Positions 46,451 to 58,120 of a stretch of DNA of 64,000 nt are shown here, one piece after another. Where the stretch lies: the NCBI RefSeq assembly GCF_033118175.1, contig NC_083711.1, forward strand, positions 46,200,001-46,264,000, read 5' to 3'. Positions within the stretch are counted from its first letter, which is position 1, and every line of letters begins with the position of its first letter. Below the pieces are notes generated by a model, which saw only the letters and a list, made by a program, of their open reading frames with translations, had not been told where the DNA came from and searched no databases. A program made the translations under genes and the position numbers. Source of the DNA: Dama dama (lineage: Eukaryota; Chordata; Mammalia; Artiodactyla; Cervidae).

Positions 46451-47109
46451 TAATGAAAACCAGTTAAGACAAATATTTACCTGCAAACGTTCCTCTTATT
46501 TCCTTTTCAGCGTTTATGTGATACTACCTCTGTCTTTACTGGCTTGTCTTTCCTACACTTATCTTTCCGCTATATTTTATCTATTCCTCACTCTCCTTTT
46601 TTTTTATCTACCCAAATTTCTCCTTTCCAGTCCTCCTGCTTGTTTTCTCTTCTTGAGGGCTTCCTCTCCCCCTCTCAAAAACTTTTACTTAAATGCTCTG
46701 CAGGGGAAAAAGAAAAAAAAAAACACATTTGCCTATGCGCAGTAGATAAATTCCAATTGTTCTCCATTTTTTTCTTACTCAAAAACACTCCCCTTCTGTG
46801 TACCATGTTTCCCATTTATTTCTTACTATCCTCTGTCCTTGACACTATTACAAAATGGAAACCACTCTCAGTAAAAACACTAGAAACCTCTCATTTCATT
46901 TTTCAGTGATCTTTATTCACTCCTTGTTCACCAGGGCACTCATTTTTCCAATTGGCACAGCACTTCATTATGCCTCTGAGGGTCTTTTCTCTTTTTATGT
47001 CTACATAATTCAATTCTCCAGCTCCTCTTCTGCTTCTCCGATCACACTGTTTAGAATATTTTTCTGGTCTCCCCCTCTGTCTCTTGGTTAGAGCCAAGGC
47101 ACTTGTTGG

Positions 47110-47329
47110 GCTTCCCAGGGGCACTAGTGGCAAAGAACCCACCTGCCAACACAGGAAACATAAGAGATGTGAGTTCAGTCCCTGGGTCGGGAAGATCCCC
47201 TGGAAGAGGGCATGGCAACCCACTCCAGGATTCTTGCCTGGAGAATCCCATGGACTGGGGAGCCTGGGGCTGCAGTCCATGGGGTCGCAAAGAGTCAGAA
47301 GACTGAAGTGACTTAGCATGCAATCACAG
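47110..47329 (+). mobile_element. Bov-tA SINE
   Basis: Full-length, from 'gggcttcccaggggcact' to 'gaagtgacttagcatgc', with a 12-bp target-site duplication (ggcacttgttgg) at 47098-47109 and 47330-47341. Absent from the unit 3 block. Confidence 0.88.
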
Positions 47330-47717
47330 GGCACTTGTTGGCAACAGAAAGTTAGTTAGTTGAATGGAAATTGACTATTACATAGAAAGTCCAGGGAGAT
47401 TGGAAGAATCAGCTGAAAACTGGCAGGGATAGAAGAAAGCAACACAGTAAGACAACAGCCAAAATCAAATCCCTACACTTGCTCAATAGGAGCTCTGCCG
47501 CAGCTCACACAGACAATGTTGGTACAGATTCAGGAAGCATTTCCCAGGGTCTTGATATGACTGCCTTGGCAACCAAAATTCTCTTTTTTTCCTGTCCCTT
47601 TCTTTTCTCCATATTACAAATTCAGTGTTGGTGCATTTGACTGGTCAAACCTACATCAAGTCCTCTTACTCAAGGAGCAAAAGGAATGGGAAAGAGTTTC
47701 TGGTTCTTTTGATTTCC

Positions 47718-47726
47718 AGAGTAAGA
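47718..47726 (+). other. Candidate 5'UTR splice donor for OR copy 4
   Basis: AGA/GTAAGA, in the same context as units 1 and 3. With the acceptor ending at 49870 the intron would be about 2.15 kb, of which about 1.05 kb is the BovB insertion. Confidence 0.35.
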
Positions 47727-48129
47727 ATGACATGTATTCACTTCGAAGCCTCTTTAACAAGTTTCATGCCACACCCTCCTTCTTTTTACCTTATACATAC
47801 TTTCTATGGGTTAGGTTATCCATAAGTATACCTTCAGTTACACAAATACTTTCAAGTCATTGTTTATATTATGCTCTAAAAAACTCATACTACTAAGCTA
47901 TCCCATGTGGATAATCAGAGGATGCTCTCTATAACAAGTGGCCAAAGCATCTAAGTTCTCAAATTCAGTTTTGATGACCATCTGCCCATCACCAAGTATC
48001 CTCTCTCTCCTTCACTGACCACTCCTTCCAAACCTAACATGTCACTAAGTCCTAGTGACTCTATATTCTGATTTATCTTGATCTATCTCTTTGCCTTTTT
48101 CATCAATCCTAATAACATATTACACACTG

Positions 48130-49182
48130 ATTGTGCCAAAGCCTTTGACTGTGTGGATCACAATAAACTGTGGAAAATTCTGAAAGAGATGGGAATACCA
48201 GACCACCTGACCTGCATCTTGAGAAACCTTATGCAGGTCATGAAGCAACAGTTACAACTGGACATGGAACAACAGACTGGTTCTAAATAGGAAAAGGAAT
48301 ACGTCAAGGCTGTATATGGTCACCCTGCTTATTTAACCTATATGCATAGCACATCATGAGAAACGCTGGGCTGGAAGAAGCACAAGCTGGAATCAAGATT
48401 GCTGGGAGAAATATCAATAACCTCAGATATGCAGATGACACCACCCTTATGGCAGAAAGTGAAGAGGAACTAAAAAGCCTCTTGATGAAAGTGAAAGAAG
48501 AGAGTGAAAAAGCTGGCTTAAAGCTCAACATTCAGAAAACTAAGATCACAGCATCTGGTCCCATCACTTCATGGGAAATAGATGGGGAGACAGTGGAAAC
48601 AGTGTCAGACTTTATTTTTTTGGGCTCCAAAATCACTGCAGATGGTGATTGCAGCCATGAAATTAAAAGAGGCTTACTCCTTGGAAGGAAAGTTATGACC
48701 AACCTAGATAGCATATTAAAAAGCAGAGTTGGACTGTGAAGAAAGTTGAGCACCGAAAAACTGATGCTTTTTTTTTCTCCAACTAATAAAAATAAATGAA
48801 AAAAAAATTGATGCTTTTGAACTGTCGTGTTGGAGAAGACTCTTGAGAGTCCCTTGGACTGCAAGGAGATACAACCAGTCCATCCTAAAGGAGATCAGTC
48901 CTGGGTGTTCATTGGAAGGACTGATGTTGAAGCTGAAGCTCCAATACTTTGGCCACCTCATGTGAAGAGTTGACTCATTGGAAAAGACCCTGATGCTGGG
49001 AGGGATTGGGGGCAGGAGGAGAAGGGGACAACAGAGGATGAGATGGCTGGATGGCATCACCAACTCGATGGACAAGAATTTGAGTAAACTCTGGGAGTTG
49101 GTGATGGACAGGGAGGCCCAGCGTGCTGCGGTTCATGGGGTCGCAAAGAGTCGGACACGACTGAGCAACTGAACTGAACTGA
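48130..49182 (+). mobile_element. BovB, 5'-truncated, with internal deletion and small insert
   Basis: The RT region starts at KAFDCVDHNKLW. The YADD-type motif is intact (NNLRYADDTTLMAES, about 48415-48460), the best kept RT motif among the BovB copies here. About 70 bases are missing at 48727, and a 31-bp insert with its own A-rich end sits at 48772-48802. It ends with the gaactgaactga tail. It was inserted in the presumed intron of OR copy 4. Confidence 0.88.
48772..48802 (+). mobile_element. Very short L1 3'-end insertion inside BovB
   Basis: The insert reads through ctccaactaataaaaataa then an A run, matching the end of bovine L1 3'UTR as I know it. Flanking repeats aaaaactgatgctttt (48756-48771) and aaaaattgatgctttt (48803-48818) look like a 16-bp target-site duplication with one mismatch. 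Confidence 0.6.
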
Positions 49183-49860
49183 GTAACTTCACATGCATTG
49201 GAATCAAATAGAGAGCATTTTGTAAATACAGATTATTAGACTTCATTCTTATTCCCACTGAATCAGTGTCTACAATAATACCTCATCATCTGTATTTCTA
49301 CAGAAATTTCCCCCAGACAATTCTGATGTGTATTCTGGTTTGGAAAACACCAGACAAGAGTATCAGCTTCCTAATTATTGTTGCTAATTCTGCTTTTCCC
49401 TTTCTGCAGAGTATTTTTTACATTACCAAACATTTAATTTAAAAAATATCTTGCCATGAATTTCCTAGTCCTAAAACTTTTCAATGCATACCTACTGCCC
49501 AAGAAATAAAGTTCAAGATCCTTCAAATGGCATTAAAATCACTCTATAATTCAAACTTCTTTCCCCTCAACCCTCATCCAAGTCCCAGATGTGGAATGTT
49601 TCTAACACACAGAAGTATCCTTACAAATTTAGCTCATTTTATAATGTCTGTCCTTTCTTCTACGTCTTTTAATTCCTGCACATTTTTTGAACTGAAATAC
49701 TTACATTTTCCATTATGCCAATTCCTCAGATTATTTTTCATTGTCATGATAGTAGTGAATAAAATTAATGGCATTCTGACAAGTGCACGGTTTTATTTCA
49801 ACTACTTATTCCAATATTTTTATATAATCTTAATGAATGTTCCTTTTACATTTACTGCAT
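49183..49860 (+). other. Unit 4 pre-OR spacer, L2-like part
   Basis: Aligns with 12175-12760 and 37260-37900. A 129-codon frame at 49527-49916 runs into the OR in another phase and is chance. Confidence 0.5.
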
Positions 49861-49888
49861 TTCATTTTAGGGGCTATCCAGTAACAAC

Positions 49889-50818
49889 ATGGATACCAAA
49901 AATGCAACATCACTGACAGAATTCGTTCTCACAGGACTTACATATCAACCAGATTGGCATATTCACCTGTTCCTGATATTCCTGATAATATATCTCATCA
50001 CCACTGTAGGAAACCTTGGACTAATTGCTCTCATCTATAATGACCCTCACCTTCACATCCCCATGTACTTATTTCTTGGGAGTTTAGCCTTTGTGGATGC
50101 TTGGATCTCATCTACTGTGACTCCCAAGATGCTCGTCAACTTCCTGGCCAAGAGGAAGATGATTTCTCTCTCTGAATGCATAACACAGTTGTTTTCCTTT
50201 GCATTCAGCGCAACCACGGAATGTTTCCTCTTGGCAACAATGGCGTTTGATCGGTATGTGGCCATATGCAAACCATTGCTTTATTCAGTGATTATGACCA
50301 ATAGATTATGCATCCGACTATCAGTCTTATCATTTGTAGGTGGCCTTATTCATTCCCTAATTCATATAGGTTTCTTATTCAGATTAACTTTCTGTAAGTC
50401 TAACATAATACACCACTTTTACTGTGACATCATGCCACTGTTTAAGATTTCTTGTACTGACCCTTCAATCAATGTTCTGATGGTATTTATTTTCTCAGGG
50501 TCAATACAAGTGTTCACAATTCTTACTGTTCTTGTCTCTTATATACTTGTTCTCTTCACAATCTTAAAAAATAAATCCATACAAGGCATAAGGAAGGCCT
50601 TCTCCACCTGTGGAGCCCACCTCCTGTCTGTCTCTTTATATTATGGGCCCCTTCTCTTCAGGTATGTGCATCCTGGTTCTGCACAAACAGATGCTCAAGA
50701 TATGATGGACTCCCTATTTTACACTGTTATAATCCCTTTGTTAAATCCAATCATCTATAGCCTGAGAAATAAGAAAGTCATAGACTCACTGACAAAAGTG
50801 TTAAAGAGAAATGTTTAG
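49889..50818 (+). CDS. Olfactory receptor, OR5H-like, copy 4 (intact, 309 aa)
   Basis: Class A odorant receptor. It has an NAT glycosylation site at 5-7, TEFVLTG at 10-16, GN in TM1, PMYLFLG at TM2, Cys97, loop cysteines 169/179/189, KAFSTCGAH and PLLNPIIYSLRNK. The TM3 end reads MAFDRYVAIC, with Phe where the other copies and most ORs have Tyr, leaving the DRY triplet intact. IC3 reads TILKNKSIQG, so the codon-226 Leu that is a stop in copy 3 is present. The start follows a pyrimidine tract and AG ending at 49870, 18 bases before the ATG. No SINE lies directly upstream. Copy 4 is clearly more diverged from copies 1 and 2 than those are from each other. Confidence 0.93.
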   Translation: MDTKNATSLTEFVLTGLTYQPDWHIHLFLIFLIIYLITTVGNLGLIALIYNDPHLHIPMYLFLGSLAFVDAWISSTVTPKMLVNFLAKRKMISLSECITQLFSFAFSATTECFLLATMAFDRYVAICKPLLYSVIMTNRLCIRLSVLSFVGGLIHSLIHIGFLFRLTFCKSNIIHHFYCDIMPLFKISCTDPSINVLMVFIFSGSIQVFTILTVLVSYILVLFTILKNKSIQGIRKAFSTCGAHLLSVSLYYGPLLFRYVHPGSAQTDAQDMMDSLFYTVIIPLLNPIIYSLRNKKVIDSLTKVLKRNV

Positions 50819-51712
50819 ATTTCATAATGTTATCTGCAGTCTTTTTTTTTTTATTAAAATCATCACATGATTGTAAAGATTAGACATGTCTCTATTTTGG
50901 TTAGTGTTCCAAGCTTCTTGTGTTTATAACTACCTTTGTTTTCTAAGGTGTTATGGCTTAAAGTGTTAGCACGAATATACTCCTTAAAATATTTGTATAT
51001 GTTGTTCAAAAATACAAAGAACTTTAAACAAGTATTTATGTCATGCTATAATAATTGAAGCAGAATACAAATTAAAACACTTTAGTGCTTAAATGTTCTT
51101 TAATATAGTTTCAGAAAGTCATTAAGCATTGAAGTAGGATAGTTCCTCTGAACAGCATTATGTTGATTTAGATAGGAATACAGCTGTGCAGCCTGTAGAT
51201 TCATATCCATTTAACTCCATAGTGGAGGCAGGTTTGTGTTTGAACAGAGGCAAATCCCAGGAATTCTGCTGCCATCCAAAGGTCTTCCATCCACTCTATT
51301 TGGGACGTGATGCATGTCACTTCTTGTGGGAATTCAATACTCATATCACAGAGAGAAACAGAAATTGGGAAAGCAATGAGGAAAAAATGAGAATGGAACT
51401 AAAACAGTGAAGGTCAAACCAAATTGTAAAAGGATGCCCCCTTATCTTAGTGTATTTTTTTGAATAATGAGGAGGGTTGTCTCTCATTGCATATATTTCC
51501 TTGAAAGGTAATTTCGAGCTGTGTTTGTATGTTGTGGGATAACCTTATAAGTTTCACTAATTCAGAAAGCTAGGAGATGAAATTTCAGAATAGTTGGGAG
51601 GACACAGAGAAGAAAAGTGATATAATAGAAAGGAAATGGTCAATCTTGCTAGATTTTTAAAAAATGAAGTTACTAGGAAGATAAAGAAATTATTACTATA
51701 TAAAACATTTCT
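50819..51712 (+). repeat. 3' flank of OR copy 4
   Basis: Diverged copy of 2060-2905 to about 51660 ('atggtcaatcttgctagat' shared at the end). Non-coding. Confidence 0.65.
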
Positions 51713-52612
51713 AATGCCAGTCAGAATGGCTGCTATCAAAAAGTCTATAAACAGTAAATGCTGGAGAGGATGTGGAGAAAAAGGAACCCTCTTACACTGT
51801 TGCTGGGAATGCAAACTAGTACAGCCACTATGGAGAAGAGTGTGAAGATTCCTTAAAAAACTGGAAATAGAACTGCCATATGACCGAGCAATCCCACTGC
51901 TGGGCAAACACCGAGGAAACCAGAATTGAAAGAGACACGTGTACCCCAATGTTCATCGCAGCACTGTTTATAATAGCCAGGACACGGAAGCAACCTAGAT
52001 GCCCATCAGCAGACAAATGGATAAGGAAGCTGTGGTACATATACACCATGGAATATTACTCAGCCATTAAAAAGAATTCATTTGAATCAGTTCTAATGAG
52101 GTAGATGAAACTGGAGCCTATTATACTGAGTGAAGTAAGTCAGAAAGAAAAACACCAATACAGTACACTAATGCATATATATTGAATTTAGAAAGATGGT
52201 TGGATCAGGAAATGGCAACCCACTGCAGTACTCTTGCCTGAAAAATCACACGGACAGAGGAGCCTGATGGGCTCATGTCCATGGGGTCACGAAGAGTTGG
52301 ACAGGACTGAGCGACTTCACTTTCACTTTTCACCTTCATGCATTGGAGAAGGAAATGGCAACCCATCCCAGGGTTCTTGCCTGGAGAATCCGAGGGATGG
52401 AGGAGCCTGGTGGGCTGCCATCTAGGGGGTCGCACAGAATCAGACACAACTGGAACGACTTAGCAGTGGCAGCAGCAAGATAATAACGATATCCCTATAT
52501 GCAAGATAGCGAAAGAGACACAGATGTAAAGAACAGTCTTTTGGACTCTGTGGGAGAAGGCGAGGGTGAGATGATTTGCGAGGGTAGCGTTGAAACGTAA
52601 AAAAATAAAATA
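51713..52612 (+). mobile_element. 5'-truncated bovine L1, split by a SINE
   Basis: The ORF2 C-terminus (KSINSKCWRGCGEKGTLLHC at about 51740-51800) through the 3'UTR to an A-rich end near 52600. The frame is broken by TGA at 51844 and later changes. The SINE at 52203-52475 interrupts it. Confidence 0.88.
52203..52475 (+). mobile_element. Bov-tA-type composite SINE with AGC-rich tail
   Basis: Two successive 'ggcaacccactgcag / ggcaacccatcccag' bodies, each followed by a '...ggggtc(a/g)c..' end, then a CAGCAGC-type tail at 52466-52478. Inserted in the L1 of 51713-52612. Confidence 0.75.
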
Positions 52613-53172
52613 AAATTCTAGAATGTGTTGCTTACATGATGGCTTCAGATGCAAATAACCAAAGTTCAAATAATGTTAAGATTATATGGTATCATAGTGC
52701 CTAGTGGATGGCTTGGGAAGATATGAAAATGAGTAATATTTTGGATGTTTTGTGACCTCAAAGTACTTAGATGTCAGCTTTCATCTCACTTTAAGCTCTA
52801 CCTACAATGAGTAATCCATCTTCACGTCTCTTGCCTTTTTCTCCTCAACACTGAAATTCCATACACTTTCCTATTAACACTACTGAGGTCTTTACCCTAA
52901 AAATTATCCACCTTTGAGTACTTGCTTATCTCCTATATCCTAAAGATACTCATGAGTCCTAACCATACCCAACAGTTTATTTTCATAAATAGGACAATAA
53001 TTAAATCATATTCCATTTTGATAGTTTAATGGATTGACATGCTAATAGATTATTTGCAAACATGGTATATGAGTGTATATACAGATTTTTCTGTGTATAT
53101 ACACATACATCTGATTATTTGTTCATGGGTATGTCCAGATTAAATAATATATATATAAGTATATACCTATAT
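52613..53172 (+). repeat. Unit 4 distal spacer
   Basis: Aligns with 14985-15560 (unit 2), e.g. 'caacactgaaattccatac' at about 52847. Non-coding. Confidence 0.6.
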
Positions 53173-54985
53173 AGGAGAAAAGGAAAGATATACCCATTTG
53201 AATGCAGAGTTCCAAAGAACAGCAAGCAGAGATAGGAAAGCCTTCCTCAGCAATCAATGCAAAGAAACAGAGGAAAACAATAGAATGGGAAAGACTAGAG
53301 ATCTCTTCAAGAAGATTAGAGATAGATACTGAGGGAACATTTCATGCAAAGATGGATAAATCAATAAAGGACAGAAATGGTAGGGACCTGACAGAAGCAG
53401 AAGATATTAAGAGGAGGTGGCAAGAATACACAGAAGAACTGTACAAAAAAGATCTTCACGACCCAGATAATCACAATGGTGTGATCACTCACCTAGAGCC
53501 AGACATCCTGGAATGTGAAATCAAGTGGGCCTTAGGAAACATCACTATGAACAAAGCTAGTAGAGGTGATGGAATTCCAGTTGAGCTATTTCAAATCCTA
53601 AAAGGTGATGCTGTGAAAGTGCTGCACTCAATATGTCAGCAAATTTGGAAAACTCAGCAGTAGCCACAGGACTGGAAAAGGTCAGTTTTCATTCCAATCC
53701 CAAAGAAAGGCAATGCCAAAGAATGCTCAAACTACCGCACAATTGCACTTATCTCACACGCTAGAAAAATAATGCTTAAAATTCTCCAAGCCAGGCTTCA
53801 GCAATACGTGAACTGTGACCGTCCAGATGTGCAAGCTGGTTTTAGAAAAGGCAGAGGAACCAGAGATCAAGATGCCAACATCTACTGGATCATTGAAAAA
53901 GCAAGAGAGTTAAAAAAAAACATCTATTTGTGCTTTATTGTCTATGCCAAAGCCTGTGACTGTGTGGATCACAATAAACTGGAAAATTCTGAAAGAGATG
54001 GGAATACCAGACCACCTGACCTGCCTCTTGAGAAACCTTATGCAGGTCAGGAAGCAACAGTTAGAACTGGAAATGGAACAATAGATTGGTTCCAAAGAGG
54101 AAAAGGAGTACGTCAAGGCTGTATATTGTCACTTTGCTTATTTAACTTATATGCAGAGTACATCATGAGAAACGCTGGGCTGGAAGAAGCACAAGCTGGA
54201 ATCAAGAGCTGCAAATGACACCACTGTTATGGCAAAAGTGAAGAAGAACTAAAGAGCCTCTTGATGAAAGTGAAAGAGGAGAGTGAAAAAGTTGGCTTAA
54301 AGCTCAACATTCAGAAAACTAAGATCATGGCATCTTGTCCCATCACTTCATGGCAAATAGATGGGGAAACAGTGGAAACAGTGGCTGACTTTATTTTTTT
54401 GGGCTCCAAAATCACTGCAGATGGTGATTGCAGCCATGAAATTAAAAGACACTTGCTCCTTGGAAGGAAAGTTATGACCAACCTAGACAGCATATTAAAA
54501 AGCAGAGACATTACTTTGTCAACAAAGGTCCGTCTAGTCAAGGCTATGGTTTTTCCAGTGGTCATGTATGGATGTGAGAGTTGGACTGTGAAGAAAGCTG
54601 AGCACCGAAGAATTGATGCTTTTGAACTGTGGTGTTGGAGAAGATTCTTGAGAGTCCCTTGGACTGCAAGGAGATCCAACCAGTCCATCCTAAAGGATAT
54701 CAGTTCTGGGTGCTCATTTGAAGGACTGATGTTGAATCTGAAACTCCAATACTTTGGCCACCTGATGCGAAGAGCTGACTCATTTGAAAAGACCCTGATG
54801 CTGGGAAAGATTGAGGGCAGGAGGAGAAGGGAACGACAGAGGATGAGATGGTTGGATGGCGTCACCAACTCAATGGACATGGGTTTGGGTGGACTCTGGG
54901 AGTTGGTGATGGACAGTGAGGCCTGGCTTGCTGCGGTTCGTGGGGCTGCAAAGAGCCGGACACGACTGAGTGACTGAGCTGAACT
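53173..54985 (+). mobile_element. BovB, 5'-truncated, about 1.8 kb
   Basis: Open pieces: 53202-53663 (linker to RT start, ending at a TAG where others have Trp), 53772-54218 (RT, AGFRKGRGTRDQ and GVRQGCILS) and 54261-54977 (C-terminal 238 codons to KSRTRLSD). About 30 bases at 54207 that would encode the RY of the RYADD motif are missing. The tail is present at 54970-54985. It was inserted in unit 4 spacer; the unit 2 counterpart around 15560-15620 has no such insertion. Confidence 0.88.
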
Positions 54986-55800
54986 GACTCATACAGCCCT
55001 TTCCCTCACCCTCTCCCCCCGTCTCCATCTCTGTTTCTACCACTATGACCATCACCCCGATTTGTTCACCATGGTATTATAAGGTCCTTTCAAACAATAT
55101 CTTGATTTAATTCTGAAATCACTGACAACACAATTTTCATAATGAACCCTGTGTTATACCCGAAATAAGTTGCAGAAAACTTTCTGAACCTCTTTTATTC
55201 TCTCAAGTTCATGCTTTTGCTAATACAAGTCTCTCCACAGAGAATCTCCTCACTATGAAGAATGAACCCCATCTTTATTTACAACTGAAATGGTGGTCTT
55301 TCTTTCAGATCTTTCTCAAATGTTATAGCTCCCATGATGCACTTGATTATCTTGAAGAGGTTAGTAATGCTTACTCATTTGAAACTTTTAGCAGTTTATT
55401 TATCCTTTTTTGTAGCATCAAAATATTTATTCTGGTCTCTTGAGTTCAAGGAATTTCTTAATTCATTCTGAGATTAGTTCAGTTAAACAGTAGAAAAGGA
55501 AATCTGTTTTACACAAGCATGAATCTCCTTTGAGATACTAAACTTGAGTAAATGCTTCCATTTTATATTTTGTACAAAAGAATATTGCACAATAATACAT
55601 ATCAAAATAACCAAAAGGAAAAACTTTTCTGTATGTTTAATTATACCCAAATAAATTTCATGATAATAAAGGCACATTTAATAGATACTTCATTTCAATC
55701 AATATATAAGGAATATCCCATACATAAGTTTTTCTTTACCTTGAAGACATTGCTGGCTCCCATTATTTCTCTTAAGATTGTTACTCTGATTTCTATTGTA
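54986..55800 (+). repeat. Unit 4 distal spacer
   Basis: 55070-55350 aligns with 15640-15930. 55430-55800 aligns with 32190-32560. Non-coding. Confidence 0.6.
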
Positions 55801-55804
55801 CTAC

Positions 55805-56120
55805 TTAAATTTTTTTTTTATTGTCGTAAAAAACACATAATATAAAATATACTGTCTTAACCATATTTAACTATAAAGTTAGTGGCGCTAAGTACATTCC
55901 CAATGTTGTGCAATCTCACCATCATCCATCTCCTGAGTTTTTCCTAATCTGGAACTTTGTTACCATTGAACACCAACTTCAGGTGCCCCTCCCCAACCCC
56001 CACCCTCCACTCTCTGGCATCTACCAATGTAAGTTCTTTCTGACTTTATGAATTTGACTGTTCTAGATATCTCATATAACTGGAGTCAAACAGTATTTGT
56101 CTGCACCCTTTAAGGTTAAC
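55805..56120 (-). mobile_element. Old L1 3'-end fragment (antisense)
   Basis: Matches the well-known old-L1 antisense pattern: 'cacataatataaaatatac', 'gtacattcccaatgttgtgc', 'ccatctcctgag', 'gaatttgactgttctagat'. Absent from the unit 2 counterpart. Confidence 0.6.
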
Positions 56121-56149
56121 TTAATATATGTCCTCCAAACAGCTAGAAA

Positions 56150-56350
56150 AATACTACAAATGAACCTATTTGCAAAGCAGAAATAGAGCCACAGACGTAG
56201 AGAACAAATGTATATACGCCAAGAGGGGAAAGGAAGGGTAGGACAAATTGGGAGATAGGGATTGACATATACTATGTATAAAACAGATAACTAACGAGGA
56301 CATACTACATAGCATAGGGGGAAAAAGATGGTACAATCTGTTGCACTGCT
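56150..56350 (+). mobile_element. L1 3'UTR fragment
   Basis: 'gaacctatttgcaaagcag', 'gacgtagagaacaaatg' and the G-rich 'aagaggggaaaggaaggg' mark an L1 3'UTR in plus orientation. Confidence 0.65.
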
Positions 56351-56565
56351 TTTGATTATAATAAAGAAACACTTAGGTAAGATTTATTACAATAATACAC
56401 ATCTCAATAAACTGGTTAGAAAATTCACAAATAAATTATGTAACTGAAAAATGAAAATGTCCTGATTCTGGAAGGCACAATAAACTCTGAGTTATATTCT
56501 ATGACACTGTCAACTATAAGAGAACTAAGAAACAAATGCCTTCTTAAAAACAACACAACAAAAAC
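56351..56565 (+). other. Last stretch alignable to unit 2
   Basis: Matches 32590-32780 (e.g. 'aaaaatgaaaatgtcctg' against 'aaaaatgaaaatatgctaa'). Marks the right end of the recognisable duplication unit in this window. Confidence 0.5.
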
Positions 56566-56569
56566 AACA

Positions 56570-57260
56570 AATGATCACTGACTTCTCATCAGAAACAAGA
56601 GAGCTCAAAAGACAGTAGAACAACATCTTTAAAGTGATAAAAATAAAATATGTCAACTGAGAGCTCTATATCTGGTGAAAACAAATTTTAAGAATAAAAG
56701 CATAGTAAAGATATTTTTATATAATAAAGACTAAGCAACTCTATCATCAATATCACTGTGAAAAAGGTATTTCTTAAGAATGAAGGGAAATAAGTTCAGA
56801 TGGATACTTGGATCTTCAGGGAGAAATCTAGAGCTATGAAAATAATAATTCTGTAGATAAATAGAAAAGTATTTTTCTATTAATTTCTTTAAAATTCATA
56901 TGGATATTTACAGCAAAAATTATGACTTATATTGGGGCTATAAAATGACAACTTTGCCTTACAGGCCAGGCAGTCTATGAATAGATCTATACAACTGTAC
57001 ATTGTTCAGTTTCATGTGAATGGTACAATATTACCTGTAAGCAAACTTTGAAATGAGCTAAGAACATATATTGTAATCCTGAGAGCAGACACACACACAC
57101 AAACACACAGATACACACACACACACACACACAAAAGTAGAGACCTATAGAAAAAACAGATGTTACAAACAAAACAAATAGTAAAATGTTATACATAATC
57201 CAGTCTTGTCAATAATTATATTAAAGATAAGTGGAGACAAAGTACTCCTATTAAATGACA
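56570..57260 (+). mobile_element. Old L1, ORF1 C-terminus to inter-ORF region
   Basis: 'gacttctcatcagaaacaag' and the following A-rich sequence match the old L1 region around the end of ORF1 and start of ORF2. There is no open frame. It contains the CA microsatellite. Confidence 0.6.
57090..57133 (+). repeat. (CA)n microsatellite
   Basis: Interrupted CA dinucleotide run with AA and GAT interruptions. Likely length-polymorphic. Confidence 0.9.
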
Positions 57261-58120
57261 AATTCTTTCAACAGATGTTCAAAAAGCAGGAGAGTATTCT
57301 GGAAAGATGATAAGAGCACCACAAATCTCTCTCCCTTCCTAAACAAAAATTTCACTGGCATTATCTGTGTAACAGAAGTAATATGGAAATCTAGAGTCTA
57401 CTGAAGAATTGTAACAGCAAGGGAAGATTGAGCAGTAAATTGGAGTTAATTTTGGTCAATTTCAGCTGTAAGCACAGCTACCCATCAACGACTCCATCCC
57501 CCATGCCACGCAGCTGTGTGTGTGTTCCGGGAACATCTGGCACTCATGTTGTAGGAGTGGAACAGAATCCTCCATCCAAATACTGGGGATCTGTGCAGTG
57601 ATTGCAGATGATGAATTCTGATCACAAAGATGTTAAAAAAAAAAAGAAGAAATGGCCATTTTTGTTGTACCTCCCACCATTTTTGCAAGCTCCTCTCCCC
57701 TGACAGAAGTGACTACCAGGGAATTTAAGGAGTTGGTACACTTTTCTCCTCTTTAATTTTTTTTTTATTTTTCCTTTTTGGATCAAAATACCAAAGACTA
57801 CTACATCCAAAAGCAACCACATGTATGGGAAAAATTAGAAAATTACCATGTATGTCCAAGAAAAGACACAGAAAAAGAAACCTGAAAAAAAAAAAAAGGC
57901 TGAAAAATAAAAGCTAAGAAAAAGAAACCTGAAACAACCTTAAATTTACACCTCAGACTGATCATGAGCAAAAAGATGGCCCACAATTAAAAAACAATAA
58001 CAAAAACAAAACCCCCAAAATCATAAACAGCAAATCCTAGAAAAGGGGAGAATTTAATTTCCAGATTTACCATATTATTAGATTCAAATATCCAGATTTT
58101 GGCAGGGGGAGTGGTGGTGA
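57261..58120 (+). other. Probable old L1 5' region, unproven
   Basis: Mixed sequence with a moderately GC-rich part (57470-57620), then A-rich tracts. Position and style suit the 5' part of an old L1 whose ORF1 start follows at 58370, but I cannot match motifs firmly. No gene. Confidence 0.35.

Larger units (their letters stand above)
46451..48110 (+). other. Conserved OR upstream block, unit 4
   Basis: Aligns with 35741-37160 and, in its right half (about 47460 onward), with 1-670. Interrupted by a Bov-tA (47110-47329). The ORFs of 78-121 codons at 46437-47091 sit in CT-rich sequence, differ in unit 3, and are not taken as genes. Holds the candidate donor at 47720/47721. Confidence 0.55.

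Noticed and set aside
57090..57133. CA repeat considered as a Z-DNA or regulatory element
   Set aside because: Ordinary interrupted microsatellite inside old L1 sequence, with nothing nearby to regulate.
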